Shown piece by piece: positions 7,774-14,307 of a DNA stretch of 21,154 nt (position 1 is the stretch's first letter; the number at the start of each line of letters is the position of its first letter). Where the stretch lies: contig JBOHPP010000091.1 in assembly GCA_050731755.1 (NCBI GenBank), positions 1 to 21,154 on the forward strand, given 5' to 3'. The notes under the pieces are model-generated. The model was not told the DNA's origin. It searched no databases and saw nothing but the letters and a program-made list of their open reading frames with translations. The position numbers and the translations under genes are program-made. This stretch comes from JBOHPP01 sp050731755. GTDB taxonomy: Bacteria > Methylomirabilota > Methylomirabilia > Rokubacteriales > CSP1-6.

Positions 7774-8232
7774 TTACGGCGTCTTGGGCGTCTTGAAGAT
7801 GAAGAGCTGGTTGCCCGCCTTCATGTAGCCCGTGCCAAAGAACGCGGTGTAGTCGTAGCGGGACCACGGCGACACGCTCGTCCCTCGCCGGAGGCGAACC
7901 GACCAGTAGTACTCGGTGTCGGGCTTCAGCGGTTGCTCGACGCGATGCTCGGTCGCCATTAGCCCCTCCCGGTAATAGGCTTCACGCCCGACGGCGCGCT
8001 TGGTTCCCTCCCAGGCCGAGCTTGTCTTGATGCCCTCGTAGATGATGAGGTCGTAGCGCTCAGCGTCCGGATGGCGTGCCCACTGCAACAGGGGCTGGAG
8101 GCTGTCGGCGAGGACGGGAAAGTTCGGGTTTCCGACCTGCGGGGCGACCGGCGTGACCCCCACGAAGGTCGTCGCACAGCCGCCGAGGAGCACGAGCGCG
8201 ATGCCGGCCAGGAGCGTCCGGCTCCGGCTCAC
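7774..8232 (-). CDS. Lipoprotein with a possible beta-sandwich (Fn3-like) domain
   Basis: This 152-residue lipoprotein has an n-region SRSR, a hydrophobic core, and the lipobox LGGC with Cys19. The mature part has alternating strands, including LQPLLQWARHPDAERYDLIIYEG and PLKPDTEYYWSVRLR (seen at about residues 45-65 and 105-120). The phrase 'P.L.W....A..Y.L.I......L.P.T.YYW.V' is characteristic of fibronectin type III-like ectodomains. It would sit on a membrane facing the periplasm or surface. The function is unknown. Its GTG start overlaps the stop of the upstream lipoprotein gene as GTGA (8232-8229), so translation of the two is probably coupled. The long frame upstream of this GTG is a shadow of the other gene. 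Confidence 0.8.
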   Translation of the reverse strand: MSRSRTLLAGIALVLLGGCATTFVGVTPVAPQVGNPNFPVLADSLQPLLQWARHPDAERYDLIIYEGIKTSSAWEGTKRAVGREAYYREGLMATEHRVEQPLKPDTEYYWSVRLRRGTSVSPWSRYDYTAFFGTGYMKAGNQLFIFKTPKTP

Positions 8233-8774
8233 CGTGCGGTCTCCAGGACCATCAGATCTTTTTGCGAGGTCAATGCCAGGCGGGGGAACCGGTCGGCGAG
8301 GTCTTTCACGGCCTGCGCGTAATCGTCGGCCACGACCATCCGGTAGCCGGGAGGGGCTTCGAACAGGAGCGTGAGGGTGCCCACGTACGTCGCCACGGTC
8401 TGCCGCGCGCCGAAGCGGGCGAAGATCCGCCCCTTCATTCGTCGACTGAACAGGTCTGGCGTCAGCCCTTCGAAGCCGGCGATCGTGTAGCCGCCCGGGG
8501 GCAGATGCCAGTAAAAGCTGCCGTCGTCCCGCAGGGGAACCGAGGTCGCATTCGAGGATCCGTCGGCAAGCAAGACGACGCTGAGCGTGCTCTCGCCGAG
8601 CATGGAGGTCAGCGTCTTCGTCTCTCCCTTCCACACCATCTTGACCCGTCCGAACACGACGCCCTCACCGAGGGGCACGGCGTCGGCCGGGGTAAGGTCC
8701 ACGGCCGAGGTGCACCCGGCCAGGAGGGCGGCGACGATGATGCTGACGACTCGCGCGAACAACGTGGAGGACAT
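8229..8774 (-). CDS. Lipoprotein of unknown function (beta-rich, transthyretin-like)
   Basis: This 181-residue lipoprotein has a signal segment ending in lipobox LAGC with Cys21. The mature domain starts with a beta-rich part: FGRVKMVWKG, then a strand containing LSVVLLADGS, then PLRDDGSFYWHLPPGGYTIAGFEG (residues about 85-110). This 'DGSF.W.LPPG.Y.I' pattern is typical of carboxypeptidase-regulatory-like or PEGA-like beta sandwiches. A helical C-terminus (AQAVKDLADRFPRLA) follows. It is the first gene of a coupled pair with the Fn3-like lipoprotein, so the two may form one envelope complex. ATG at 8774 is preferred over TTG at 8816, because the promoter at 8822-8851 would start transcription at about 8815. 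The family is not recognised. Confidence 0.78.
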   Translation of the reverse strand: MSSTLFARVVSIIVAALLAGCTSAVDLTPADAVPLGEGVVFGRVKMVWKGETKTLTSMLGESTLSVVLLADGSSNATSVPLRDDGSFYWHLPPGGYTIAGFEGLTPDLFSRRMKGRIFARFGARQTVATYVGTLTLLFEAPPGYRMVVADDYAQAVKDLADRFPRLALTSQKDLMVLETAR

Positions 8775-8821
8775 CAAGCGGGGTACACCGCTCGACCGTG
8801 AGCCACCATGAGCCAAGCGCT

Positions 8822-8851
8822 ACTCTAATAACGGGGCGCGCAGCCTGTCAA
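8822..8851 (-). promoter_or_regulatory. Sigma-70 promoter of the lipoprotein pair
   Basis: On the minus strand a perfect TTGACA (8851-8846) lies 18 bp before TAGAGT (8827-8822, 4 of 6 matches). Transcription would begin near 8815, giving a leader of about 40 nt to the ATG at 8774. Confidence 0.55.
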
Positions 8852-9039
8852 CAAACCGAGCACGTGCGCGTCGCCCGCCGGCTCGGCCTGTAGCTCGGCG
8901 GGTCCTGGCACGACGCGTGCACCACGCTCCTCCAGCGGCCGTTCCTCGACTGACGCCTGGCGATGCGGCTCGGGCGCCCATTCGTCAGCTCGTGCGGCAG
9001 CGCGAGGAGCGTGCGTGGCGCGTGAGCCAGGAGGCAGGC

Positions 9040-9498
9040 ATGGGTAGACGGATGGCGGGTCTGACGGCCGTTTCTCTCCTGTTCGCAGCGGGGTGCGCGA
9101 GCGGCCACCCCGTCGGCCTCTCCGAGGTTCCGCGTCCGGCCGCCGTGGTCGGCAAGCCGGCCCCGGCGCCGTCGCCGCTCCTGAACGGGCACGCTCCGTG
9201 TCTGCCTCCGGGGGTGGCAACCGATTTCTTCACTTGGCCGGTACGGTCCTTCCAGCCCATCGTCATCCCCCGTGACGACGACACGGTGACCTCAGGCGCC
9301 TGGGTCCTCTACGGCAAGGGGGACTCGAGAGTGGCAGCCGTCTGGGGCGGCGAGATGCTGATCGCCGTGGACCCCAACCCGGCGACGAACGCCCCGATCT
9401 GGGTGGACCGCGGCCTGCTCGACGACGACAATCGGGCGCTCCGAAGTGAGACCTTGAGCCCCTGCCAGTGGCGCCGCCACGGCGAACGCCAGGTCTAG
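9040..9498 (+). CDS. Small lipoprotein of unknown function
   Basis: This 152-residue predicted lipoprotein has an n-region GRR, a hydrophobic stretch, and the lipobox AAGC with Cys19. The ATG at 9040 is well supported by a perfect AGGAGG ribosome site 5 nt upstream, and the 41 codons before it are discarded. The mature protein has a Pro/Ala-rich linker (about residues 28-50) and then a compact domain with WPVRSFQPIVIPRDDDTVTSGAWVLYGKGDSRVAAVW. Two cysteines (in APCLP and SPCQW) might form a disulfide. I do not recognise the domain. It stands alone on the plus strand, with convergent neighbours on its right and the divergent lipoprotein pair on its left. Confidence 0.8.
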   Translation: MGRRMAGLTAVSLLFAAGCASGHPVGLSEVPRPAAVVGKPAPAPSPLLNGHAPCLPPGVATDFFTWPVRSFQPIVIPRDDDTVTSGAWVLYGKGDSRVAAVWGGEMLIAVDPNPATNAPIWVDRGLLDDDNRALRSETLSPCQWRRHGERQV

Positions 9499-9539
9499 TC
9501 ATCGATGGCGGCCTCGACGGCCCCCCTGCCCTGCTCCGG

Positions 9540-10067
9540 TCAGAACCGCAAGCCGAACGTCAGGCCCGGCATGACGTCAGCGCCGGAGCCCCGCCCGGTG
9601 TGCAGGTCGGTGAAGTTCAGCAGGAAGGTTCCCGTGACGCTCAGCGCATCGGTCAGCGCATAGTCGGCGCCAAAGCCGAGCGGGATCAGCCAGGAGGTAT
9701 CTTCGTCGCGGAAGGAGTTGTGCACGAATCCGATTCCACCCTGCACGGCGAGCTTCAGTCGCCGCGCGGTGTTGGGGATGTCGATCCAGTACTTCGCCTG
9801 ACCCGAGAGCCCGAGCTGGCCTGAATCTCCAGTGAAGCCGAGCTGCATCAGGGGACCGACGGACAATCGCTCGGCCACGACGTAGTCTCCGTAGAGGTTC
9901 AAGGAAAACGCGGTGCCGTCCGGCGTGTCGCTCAGGAACCCGAGTCCGCCCCCCACGGTCCAGGCGCCGGGCCGCAGCTCGGCCGCCTCAGCGCCGCCGA
10001 GGATGCTGGTGAGACCACCAACGAGCACCACCGCCAACCAGGCGGCGACGATCAGGGCTCGCCTCAT
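9540..10067 (-). CDS. Outer-membrane beta-barrel protein (OmpW/OMP_b-brl-like)
   Basis: This 175-residue protein has a signal peptide (MRRALIVAAWLAVVLVGG..., cleavage likely after AEAAE, about residue 30). The mature part consists of amphipathic strands such as WTVGGGLGFLSD, FSLNLYGDYVV, LSVGPLMQLGF, KLAVQGGIGFVH and LIPLGFGADYAL, and ends in Phe (FGLRF). That terminal Phe is the recognition signal of the BAM complex. The size suggests an eight-stranded barrel. ATG at 10067 follows the ribosome site GGAAGGAG at 5-6 nt. A strong promoter lies 60-90 bp upstream. No substrate or partner can be inferred. It is convergent with the lipoprotein gene to its left (41 bp apart). Confidence 0.85.
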   Translation of the reverse strand: MRRALIVAAWLAVVLVGGLTSILGGAEAAELRPGAWTVGGGLGFLSDTPDGTAFSLNLYGDYVVAERLSVGPLMQLGFTGDSGQLGLSGQAKYWIDIPNTARRLKLAVQGGIGFVHNSFRDEDTSWLIPLGFGADYALTDALSVTGTFLLNFTDLHTGRGSGADVMPGLTFGLRF

Positions 10068-10129
10068 GAACGCTCCTTCCCTGTGATGGGCTCGGGACCA
10101 GTCGCATCGAAGACGCGTGGGCCCAGGGA

Positions 10130-10157
10130 AGTATAGGTCACGCGATCGTTCAGTCAA
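10130..10157 (-). promoter_or_regulatory. Sigma-70 promoter of the outer-membrane barrel gene
   Basis: The minus strand has TTGACT (10157-10152, 5 of 6) and TATACT (10135-10130, 5 of 6) separated by 16 bp. This is the best housekeeping promoter in the window. The predicted start near 10123 gives a leader of about 56 nt. GCGATCG occurs at 10142-10148 (inside the spacer) and again at 10160-10166 (just upstream of -35), 18 bp apart, which could be an operator. Confidence 0.65.
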
Positions 10158-10237
10158 GAGCGATCGGCGGGGTAGGATACCTTCAGTGGCTGTCGAGCCC
10201 CGAAGGGTTCGCGCCAGACGGCCACGGAGGATATGAG

Positions 10238-10510
10238 ATGGATCGCGAGGCCGTACGCCTACAGATCCGGAAACGTGTCGAGAGTGGCGCGTTGCCGTCC
10301 GCGCCGCCGCAGCTCACGGTCGGCCCGGGACAGCCGCCGCTCCCGCCGAAGTCCACGATCGAGGCCGACAGCGCGATCGGGTTGGCCAAATGCGCGGGCT
10401 GCGACGAGGGCGGCGCCCAGATGACCTACCGGTACAGCGACGGCCGGATCGTCCGGTTCCACGGCCGATGCCATCGGCTCTGGGAGGAGGAATGCCAGCG
10501 GCCACGCTGA
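10238..10510 (+). CDS. Small CxxC protein, possible zinc ribbon
   Basis: This 90-residue cytoplasmic protein has a GGAGG ribosome site about 7-8 nt before the ATG. The N-terminus is a short charged helix (DREAVRLQIRKRVESG) followed by a Pro-rich linker. The C-terminal half has a CxxC pair (KCAGC, about residues 52-55), an aromatic beta segment (MTYRYSDGRIVRFHG), and a Cys-His (GRCHRLWEEEC, about 77-85). These could complete a four-ligand zinc site. The pattern suggests a small regulatory or nucleic-acid-associated zinc ribbon, but I do not recognise the family. It is divergent from the outer-membrane barrel gene and convergent with the helical-repeat gene. Confidence 0.72.
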   Translation: MDREAVRLQIRKRVESGALPSAPPQLTVGPGQPPLPPKSTIEADSAIGLAKCAGCDEGGAQMTYRYSDGRIVRFHGRCHRLWEEECQRPR

Positions 10511-10550
10511 AGCCATGGCCCCGGTCTACGACGAGAACGCCGAGGACGGT

Positions 10551-11276
10551 TTAGGGTCGCTCCGGGGCGCTCAATCGCTCGAGGAGGACCTGGGCCGCCC
10601 TGGCCTCGGCGGTTTCCCCTCCGGCGTCGGCGACCTCTTCCAGCGCGCGGCGAGCCTGCTGTTTGTAAGCCTGAACCGTGCCCGCATCGGGGGCCGCGCG
10701 CATCACGCGATAGGCGTCGACGCCCAGGTAGAAACGCACCAGCGGGGCCCGCTCGTGCCGGGGGTAGTCGCGCAGGAAGCGCTCCTGCTCGCGGACGGCG
10801 TCGCGGAGCGCGGCGACATCGCCGCTGCCGGTGGTGGTATCCGGCGCGGGCGCTTCGTGAAAGCGTGCGGCGATGAGCCGGAAGCGGGCCTCGGCCGCCC
10901 ATCGTCCGGCCGGCGCGCGCCGCAGGTACTCACGAAAGGCGGCGAGGTCGTAGACATAGCGGCGCGTGCGCGGAGACAGCGTCACGCTGACGCCATAGGC
11001 CTCCAGACGCCTGACGACGAGCTGGGGCAGGAGGTTGCCGTCGCCGTGAGCGGCGAGGTCCTGATTGAGCAGCTCGACGAGCGCGTCGACACCCTCCCCG
11101 AGGCGGATCTGGCTCTCCGCCTGCTCCATCGCCGCCGGCGCCTCGCGGGTGGCACGAAGCTCCCGCGCGATCCCGCCGAGGAGCGCCTGCACCTGGTCGC
11201 CGTCGAGCACCACGTGGGCCTGGGCGGCGCTCGCGCCGAGCAGCACCAGTCCGAGTCCGAGCCCCGCTCCCTTCAC
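10551..11276 (-). CDS. Exported helical-repeat (TPR-like) protein
   Basis: This 241-residue protein has a signal peptide (MKGAGLGLGLVLLGASAAQAH, cleavage likely after AQA, about residue 20). The mature part is almost all helix, with TPR-like pairs: AAFREYLRRAPAGRWAAEARFRLI (about residues 120-145) and AVREQERFLRDYPRHERAPLVRFYLG (about 165-192). The 'F...P.....A.ARF.L' spacing resembles BamD/YbgF-type TPRs that act in the periplasm. It is the last gene of the formamidase cluster. Its GTG start overlaps the HupE-like gene's stop as GTGA (11276-11273), so translation is likely coupled. The frame upstream of that GTG is a shadow. The function is unknown; it may be a scaffold for the membrane partner. 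Confidence 0.78.
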   Translation of the reverse strand: MKGAGLGLGLVLLGASAAQAHVVLDGDQVQALLGGIARELRATREAPAAMEQAESQIRLGEGVDALVELLNQDLAAHGDGNLLPQLVVRRLEAYGVSVTLSPRTRRYVYDLAAFREYLRRAPAGRWAAEARFRLIAARFHEAPAPDTTTGSGDVAALRDAVREQERFLRDYPRHERAPLVRFYLGVDAYRVMRAAPDAGTVQAYKQQARRALEEVADAGGETAEARAAQVLLERLSAPERP

Positions 11277-12325
11277 GCCAGCCTCTGGTAGAGCCAGTAC
11301 AGGCCCAGCACCAGGATCGCGGCCGAGGCGGCCTGAGTGGTCGGCCGGTAGATCGGGCGGCCCCGCAGCAGTCCCAGCAGGGGCAGCACGATGAGCACGA
11401 TCGCCACCTGACCGAGCTCGACCCCCACGTTGAAGGCGAGCAGTGAGGTGACCAGGCCCCGCGTCGGCAGCCCCAGCTCTTGGAGGACCGCGGCGAAGCC
11501 GAAGCCGTGGACCAGCCCGAACAGGAAGCCGAGGAGCCAGCGCGGCACCACCTGGCGCGCCATCATGTTCTCGACCGCGACCCACACCACGCTGGCCGCG
11601 ATGGCGGCCTCGACGAGGACGGCGGGCAGCCTGACGACATCGAGGGCGGCCAGGGACAGGGTGACCGTATGGGCCGCGGTGAACGCGCTCACCACCGCCA
11701 GCACCCCCAGCAGCGACCCACCGGGGAGCAGCAGACCGACCAGAAACGCGATGTGATCGTAGCCGATGAAAATGTGCCCGACGCCGAGTCGCAGGAACTC
11801 GCGGGCGATGGCCAGGCGGCTCCGCGGTCCGGTGTATACCGCGTCGGCCCGGAATACGAACTCCTCGCTGCGCCCGGCGACGACGATACGCGCCACCGTG
11901 GTGTGGTCTCGCCCCAGCTCGGTGAGCGGCTGGCAGCGGATGGCGACGTGGTCGAGGACGCTCTCGCCGCCGAACCTGAGCGTGGCCTCCAGCAGCGCGT
12001 TGCCATCGGCGCTGCGCCCGACGTCGAGGGCCAGAACCTTGACCGGCAGGGCCGTGCCGCCGGCCGTGACGACGACCGCCCGGCTCAGGTACTCAGCGAT
12101 CTCGGGCCGCTTGCGCTCCACTTCCCGGCGCTCGACCTTCGCGTCGAGATCGGCGTCGAGAGAAAGCACCAGGTCGAGCTCGAAGAGGTTGACGCTGAGT
12201 CGCACGTCCACGGCGCGCTCGCCGATGACGATGTCGGCATAGGCGACGTTGGCGGGATGCGCGGCGGCTGGAGACGCGGTCGCCGCCAGTAGCAACGCGG
12301 CGGCGGCCAGGGCGGCGCCGTTCAC
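11273..12325 (-). CDS. HupE/UreJ_2-family membrane protein
   Basis: This 350-residue protein has a signal peptide (ends about ASPAAAH, residue 22). A periplasmic N-domain of about 170 residues is rich in beta strands and acidic loops (LFELDLVLSLDADLD). Then come six or seven membrane helices starting with the family hallmark LGVGHIFIGYDHIAFLVGLLLP and later FGLVHGFGFAAVLQELGLP and FNVGVELGQVAIVL. The conserved His/Asp in GHIF.GYDH and the HGFGFA His are typical metal-handling residues of HupE/UreJ relatives, some of which import nickel. Members with this long periplasmic domain have no proven role. It overlaps both neighbours by 4 bp (GTGA at 12325-12322 and 11276-11273), so the three are probably translated together. 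Confidence 0.88.
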   Translation of the reverse strand: MNGAALAAAALLLAATASPAAAHPANVAYADIVIGERAVDVRLSVNLFELDLVLSLDADLDAKVERREVERKRPEIAEYLSRAVVVTAGGTALPVKVLALDVGRSADGNALLEATLRFGGESVLDHVAIRCQPLTELGRDHTTVARIVVAGRSEEFVFRADAVYTGPRSRLAIAREFLRLGVGHIFIGYDHIAFLVGLLLPGGSLLGVLAVVSAFTAAHTVTLSLAALDVVRLPAVLVEAAIAASVVWVAVENMMARQVVPRWLLGFLFGLVHGFGFAAVLQELGLPTRGLVTSLLAFNVGVELGQVAIVLIVLPLLGLLRGRPIYRPTTQAASAAILVLGLYWLYQRLA

Positions 12326-12879
12326 GGCCGGGGCGGCGAAGCCTGGTGATAGTCGAGGGCGCCCGGGTGCAAGGGCACCGGCGCCGCCGCCGGTGTGGTT
12401 GCCGGCGTTGCGCTTGCCGGTCGCGGCAGCTCGGCCCTCCGCTCCGAGAGCGCGCGCGCCACCCGGTATGCCCGCTCGACCGGAAAATCGTCGCGGCAGA
12501 CGAGCGCCCAGTCGCCGACGAGGGCAAGCGTCCGCAGCGGCACCGGCCCGGTGTTGGCGAACCGTCCCTGCCCGGCCGCCGCGCCGCGCGCTTCCCGGGC
12601 CGCGATGAGGAGAACGTCGAGCTGGCGGCTGGCCACGAGGTTCACGGCCTCGACGGTATCCCGGGCGCGGGCCACCGTGGCGCGACTGTCGGGCAGGTGC
12701 CTGGCCAGCAGCGCCGCCAGGGCCTCGGCCACGGCGAAGGCCTGCTCGTCCTCGGCGCCGGTGACGATGATCAGGCGGGACTGCCGATACACCTGCCACT
12801 GGCGATAGGGCGTGTGGCCCAGGGACACGGCTGCGGCAACGACGACTGCGGCTCGCTCGAGCAGCTCCCGCCTGGTCAT
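12322..12879 (-). CDS. Shortened TAXI-type solute-binding-like protein
   Basis: This 185-residue protein starts with a hydrophobic, twin-Arg-containing segment (TRRELLERAAVVVAAAVSLG) that could be a signal or anchor. The middle resembles one lobe of a periplasmic binding protein: a strand/helix unit (LIIVTGAEDEQAFAVAEALAALLAR) followed by VNLVASRQLDVLLIAA. The C-terminus has PLHPGALDYHQ, which closely matches the 'PLHPGA.RYY' ending of TAXI receptors of TRAP transporters. Those receptors are normally about 320 residues, so roughly 120 internal residues are missing. No TRAP membrane subunit is nearby. It may have been reduced to a sensor or binding subunit for the HupE-like protein. The start is ATG at 12879, 38 bp after the formamidase gene, with no strong ribosome site. 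The TAXI assignment is moderate. Confidence 0.7.
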   Translation of the reverse strand: MTRRELLERAAVVVAAAVSLGHTPYRQWQVYRQSRLIIVTGAEDEQAFAVAEALAALLARHLPDSRATVARARDTVEAVNLVASRQLDVLLIAAREARGAAAGQGRFANTGPVPLRTLALVGDWALVCRDDFPVERAYRVARALSERRAELPRPASATPATTPAAAPVPLHPGALDYHQASPPRP

Positions 12880-12917
12880 CACGGTGGTGCGTGGACGAGC
12901 CGGCCGCCTCGCCGCCG

Positions 12918-14171
12918 CTACTTCTTGTCGAACACGCCGAGGTCCAGGATGGCCGAGACCGCGAAGTTCGGCACGTCGACCAGGTTGCCGATGCGCAGGT
13001 CGACGGCCACGCTGGACAGGATGTACGCCTGCTCGCGAGTGAGGCCCTTGTTTCTCACCAGCCAGTCGATCATCTGGATCAAGGCGTCGCGGGCGGCCAG
13101 CGTGACGTCCTCGGAGAGATTGGTCAGCGGACCGAGCTTGGCTCCATCCAGGTACTGGTGGGTCGGCGGCATCTTGCCGGCCTCCTTGAGCGGATAGCCG
13201 ACGGTGGCGTGGAAGGCCGTCGGCGTGATCATCTTGAGCTGATCGCCGCCCTCGAACTGCGGCTGCCGCACGAAGGCCGCCTGTCCCTTGCGCACGTGCA
13301 CGCGCACCGTGACGGTGGCGTCCATCTCGATGGCGGTGCCCGAGACCTCGCCATCGCCCTGGGCGTAATGCACGTCGCCGATCGAGAGCAGGCAGCCCCT
13401 CACGAAGCAGGGCAGGAGCAACACCGTCCCCACCTGCATCTGCTTGATGTCCATGTTGCCGCCGTTCTCCCGCGGCGGAATCGTCCTCAGGCACTGGTCC
13501 TTGTGGCTGCCCGCCGCCCCGCACACTGCCACCGGCAGCGCGTCCTTGGGCTCGGGTGGCAGCGCCACGCCGCCGGCCGTGGCCAGGGCCGTCTCACGCC
13601 GGGCCCAGGCCTCGGTCTCACGCGCGCCGGGGGCGACGCCCACCGTGCCCATGAAACCCGCGAAGCGGACCTTCACGTTCGGAATGTCGGGCGAGGTCGC
13701 CTCCAGCCGGTCGAGGTCCCAGCGCACCATGACCGGGTTGGTGAAGATGTCGCGCAGGAACCCAAACCCCGGCACCACGACCGTGAAGCCAAACGGTGCC
13801 GGCTCGATATCGACGAGGGTGACCGCCAGCACGTCGCCGGCCTCGGCCCCGTTGACGAACAGGGGTCCCGTCAGCGGATGGACGAGGTTGAGGTTGGCCG
13901 CGGCCACGTCGGCGGACCGGGAGTTGCGGTTCAAGGCGCCGTCGAGAGCGTCGCGCGTCTCGAAAACGATGAGGTCCCCGGGGTCCGCGGTGGCCACGGT
14001 CTTGATGGCCCAGTGCCAGCGGTTGTGGCAGTTGGGATCGTTGGCGCATCGGGCGCCGGTCTTACCGATCTTGACGGTCTTGGCCGCTGCCATGTCGGGA
14101 TCGACACCACCAGCGAGGAGAAGCAGCGAGAACATCATCAGGAAGGCCACCCACGCTCTCGTCCCGGCCAT
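12918..14171 (-). CDS. Exported acetamidase/formamidase family protein
   Basis: This 417-residue protein of the FmdA/AmdA family hydrolyses short amides such as formamide or acetamide to the acid and ammonia. Family motifs are NGAEAGDVLAVTLVDIEPAP (about residues 105-124), GGNMDIKQMQVGTVLLLP (about 240-257) and SIGDVHYAQGDGEVSGTAIE (about 265-285). Unlike the usual cytoplasmic enzyme, it carries a clear signal peptide (ending near DPDMAAAK, residue 30), so it should act in the periplasm. Several cysteines in the mature part (CANDPNCHN, VCGAAGSHKDQC) could form disulfides, consistent with export. ATG at 14171 has an AGGGAGAG ribosome site. The gene leads a cluster with the TAXI-like, HupE-like and TPR genes. 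The true substrate is unknown. Confidence 0.88.
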   Translation of the reverse strand: MAGTRAWVAFLMMFSLLLLAGGVDPDMAAAKTVKIGKTGARCANDPNCHNRWHWAIKTVATADPGDLIVFETRDALDGALNRNSRSADVAAANLNLVHPLTGPLFVNGAEAGDVLAVTLVDIEPAPFGFTVVVPGFGFLRDIFTNPVMVRWDLDRLEATSPDIPNVKVRFAGFMGTVGVAPGARETEAWARRETALATAGGVALPPEPKDALPVAVCGAAGSHKDQCLRTIPPRENGGNMDIKQMQVGTVLLLPCFVRGCLLSIGDVHYAQGDGEVSGTAIEMDATVTVRVHVRKGQAAFVRQPQFEGGDQLKMITPTAFHATVGYPLKEAGKMPPTHQYLDGAKLGPLTNLSEDVTLAARDALIQMIDWLVRNKGLTREQAYILSSVAVDLRIGNLVDVPNFAVSAILDLGVFDKK

Positions 14172-14185
14172 CGCGCACTCTCCCT

Positions 14186-14202
14186 GCGGGCGTGGCGCCC
14201 GC
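14186..14202 (-). promoter_or_regulatory. Hairpin abutting the formamidase ribosome site
   Basis: GCGGGCG and CGCCCGC form a perfect 7-bp stem with a 3-nt loop in the formamidase leader, immediately upstream of its ribosome site (14178-14185 on the minus strand). It could modulate initiation or simply be GC-rich chance. Confidence 0.3.
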
Positions 14203-14244
14203 CGCCAGCGGGATGCAAATCGCCCCAAACTCCGAGGCGGCGGG

Positions 14245-14253
14245 ATTCTAGCA
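14245..14253 (-). promoter_or_regulatory. Possible extended -10 promoter of the formamidase operon
   Basis: The minus strand reads TGCTAGAAT, an extended -10 (TG-n-TAGAAT, 5 of 6). No -35 is recognisable, which is common for extended -10 promoters. The start would fall near 14238, giving a leader of about 67 nt that contains the 14186-14202 hairpin. Confidence 0.4.
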
Positions 14254-14287
14254 CGCCGGCGCAGCCCTCGGGGCGAGCCGTTCCCAA

Positions 14288-14304
14288 CGCCGCGCTGCGC
14301 GGCG
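14288..14304 (-). terminator. Terminator-like hairpin after the second outer-membrane gene
   Basis: CGCCGCG, loop CTG, CGCGGCG: a 7-bp perfect stem beginning 4 bp past the stop codon of the gene ending at 14308. There is no T-run after it, so it may be a Rho-assisted or mRNA 3'-end structure. Confidence 0.3.
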
Positions 14305-14307
14305 CCG

